A DNA stretch of 6,774 bases from Clostridiales bacterium. Its GTDB lineage: Bacteria; Bacillota; Clostridia; Oscillospirales; CAG-272. The stretch spans positions 1-6,774 of the forward strand of contig JAGZAC010000240.1 of assembly GCA_018370615.1 (NCBI GenBank), written 5' to 3'. The notes below the pieces were generated by a model. The model ran no database searches. It was given only the letters and a program-made list of their open reading frames with translations, and was not told the DNA's origin. A program made the translations under genes and the position numbers. Shown here piece after piece: positions 6,703 through 6,774 of the stretch; within the stretch, counting starts at the first letter, position 1; each line of letters begins with the position of its first letter.

Positions 6703-6774
6703 ATGATCCTACTTGGAATCGACCCCGGCATCGCCATTGTCGGATGGGGTGTGCTGCGGTACGACGGACGGAAA
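6703..6774 (+). CDS. ruvC: Holliday junction resolvase RuvC, N-terminal fragment (cut by window edge)
   Basis: The 24 codons present start MILLGIDPGIAIVGWGVL, the diagnostic first strand of RuvC, the nuclease that cuts Holliday junctions held by RuvAB. D7 in GIDPG corresponds to the first of the four acidic metal-binding catalytic residues. GWGVL matches the following conserved GYGV-type segment. The ATG is preceded by GGAG (6694-6697), five bases away, and by a near-consensus promoter. It is transcribed away from ruvAB, from which it is separated by the control region, the DUF951 gene and the YfhO-family gene. The rest of the protein is outside the window, so its integrity cannot be judged. 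Other RNase H-fold proteins share a DPG-like motif, but the whole peptide and the ruv context make RuvC clear. Confidence 0.92.
   Translation, partial: MILLGIDPGIAIVGWGVLRYDGRK

Overview
The window looks like chromosomal core DNA from a Firmicutes bacterium, most likely a member of the Clostridia (inference). Reasons: the gene families present (a DUF951 zinc-finger-like protein, a YfhO-type membrane protein, Firmicutes-like RuvA/RuvB), strong AGGAGG-type ribosome binding sites, consensus sigma-A promoters with extended -10 elements, and roughly even base composition. No mobile element, CRISPR array, tRNA or rRNA is visible.

Layout. Almost everything lies on the minus strand as one tightly packed run. 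Read from right to left: DUF951 protein (6185-6421), YfhO-family membrane protein (3621-6188) with a detached C-terminal piece (3343-3662), ruvA (2732-3346), ruvB (1657-2721), a class III aminotransferase-fold protein (85-1623), and the first 21 codons of an FGGY-type carbohydrate kinase (1-64, cut by the window edge). Adjacent genes overlap by four bases (ATGA) or are 10 to 33 bases apart, and no terminator is visible between them, so one long transcript is plausible. On the plus strand, the first 24 codons of ruvC (6703-6774) run off the right edge.

The only real intergenic space is 6422-6702, between the divergent DUF951 gene and ruvC. It holds two outward-facing sigma-A promoters: TTTACA-17-TATACT for the minus-strand operon and TTGACT-17-TATAAT for ruvC. 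All three Holliday-junction genes ruvA, ruvB and ruvC are thus within one locus, but ruvC is split from ruvAB by the promoter region and two non-ruv genes.

The most notable observation is that the YfhO gene appears broken near its 3' end. The reading frame matches the family up to VFTSI (codon 842). It then runs 13 unrelated codons to a stop, while the expected last beta-strand and membrane anchor continue in another frame after an apparent loss of about 25 codons. That detached tail ends in the ATGA that starts ruvA. The second point of interest is the aminotransferase-like enzyme paired with a sugar kinase at the downstream end of a recombination operon; its substrate cannot be read from the sequence.
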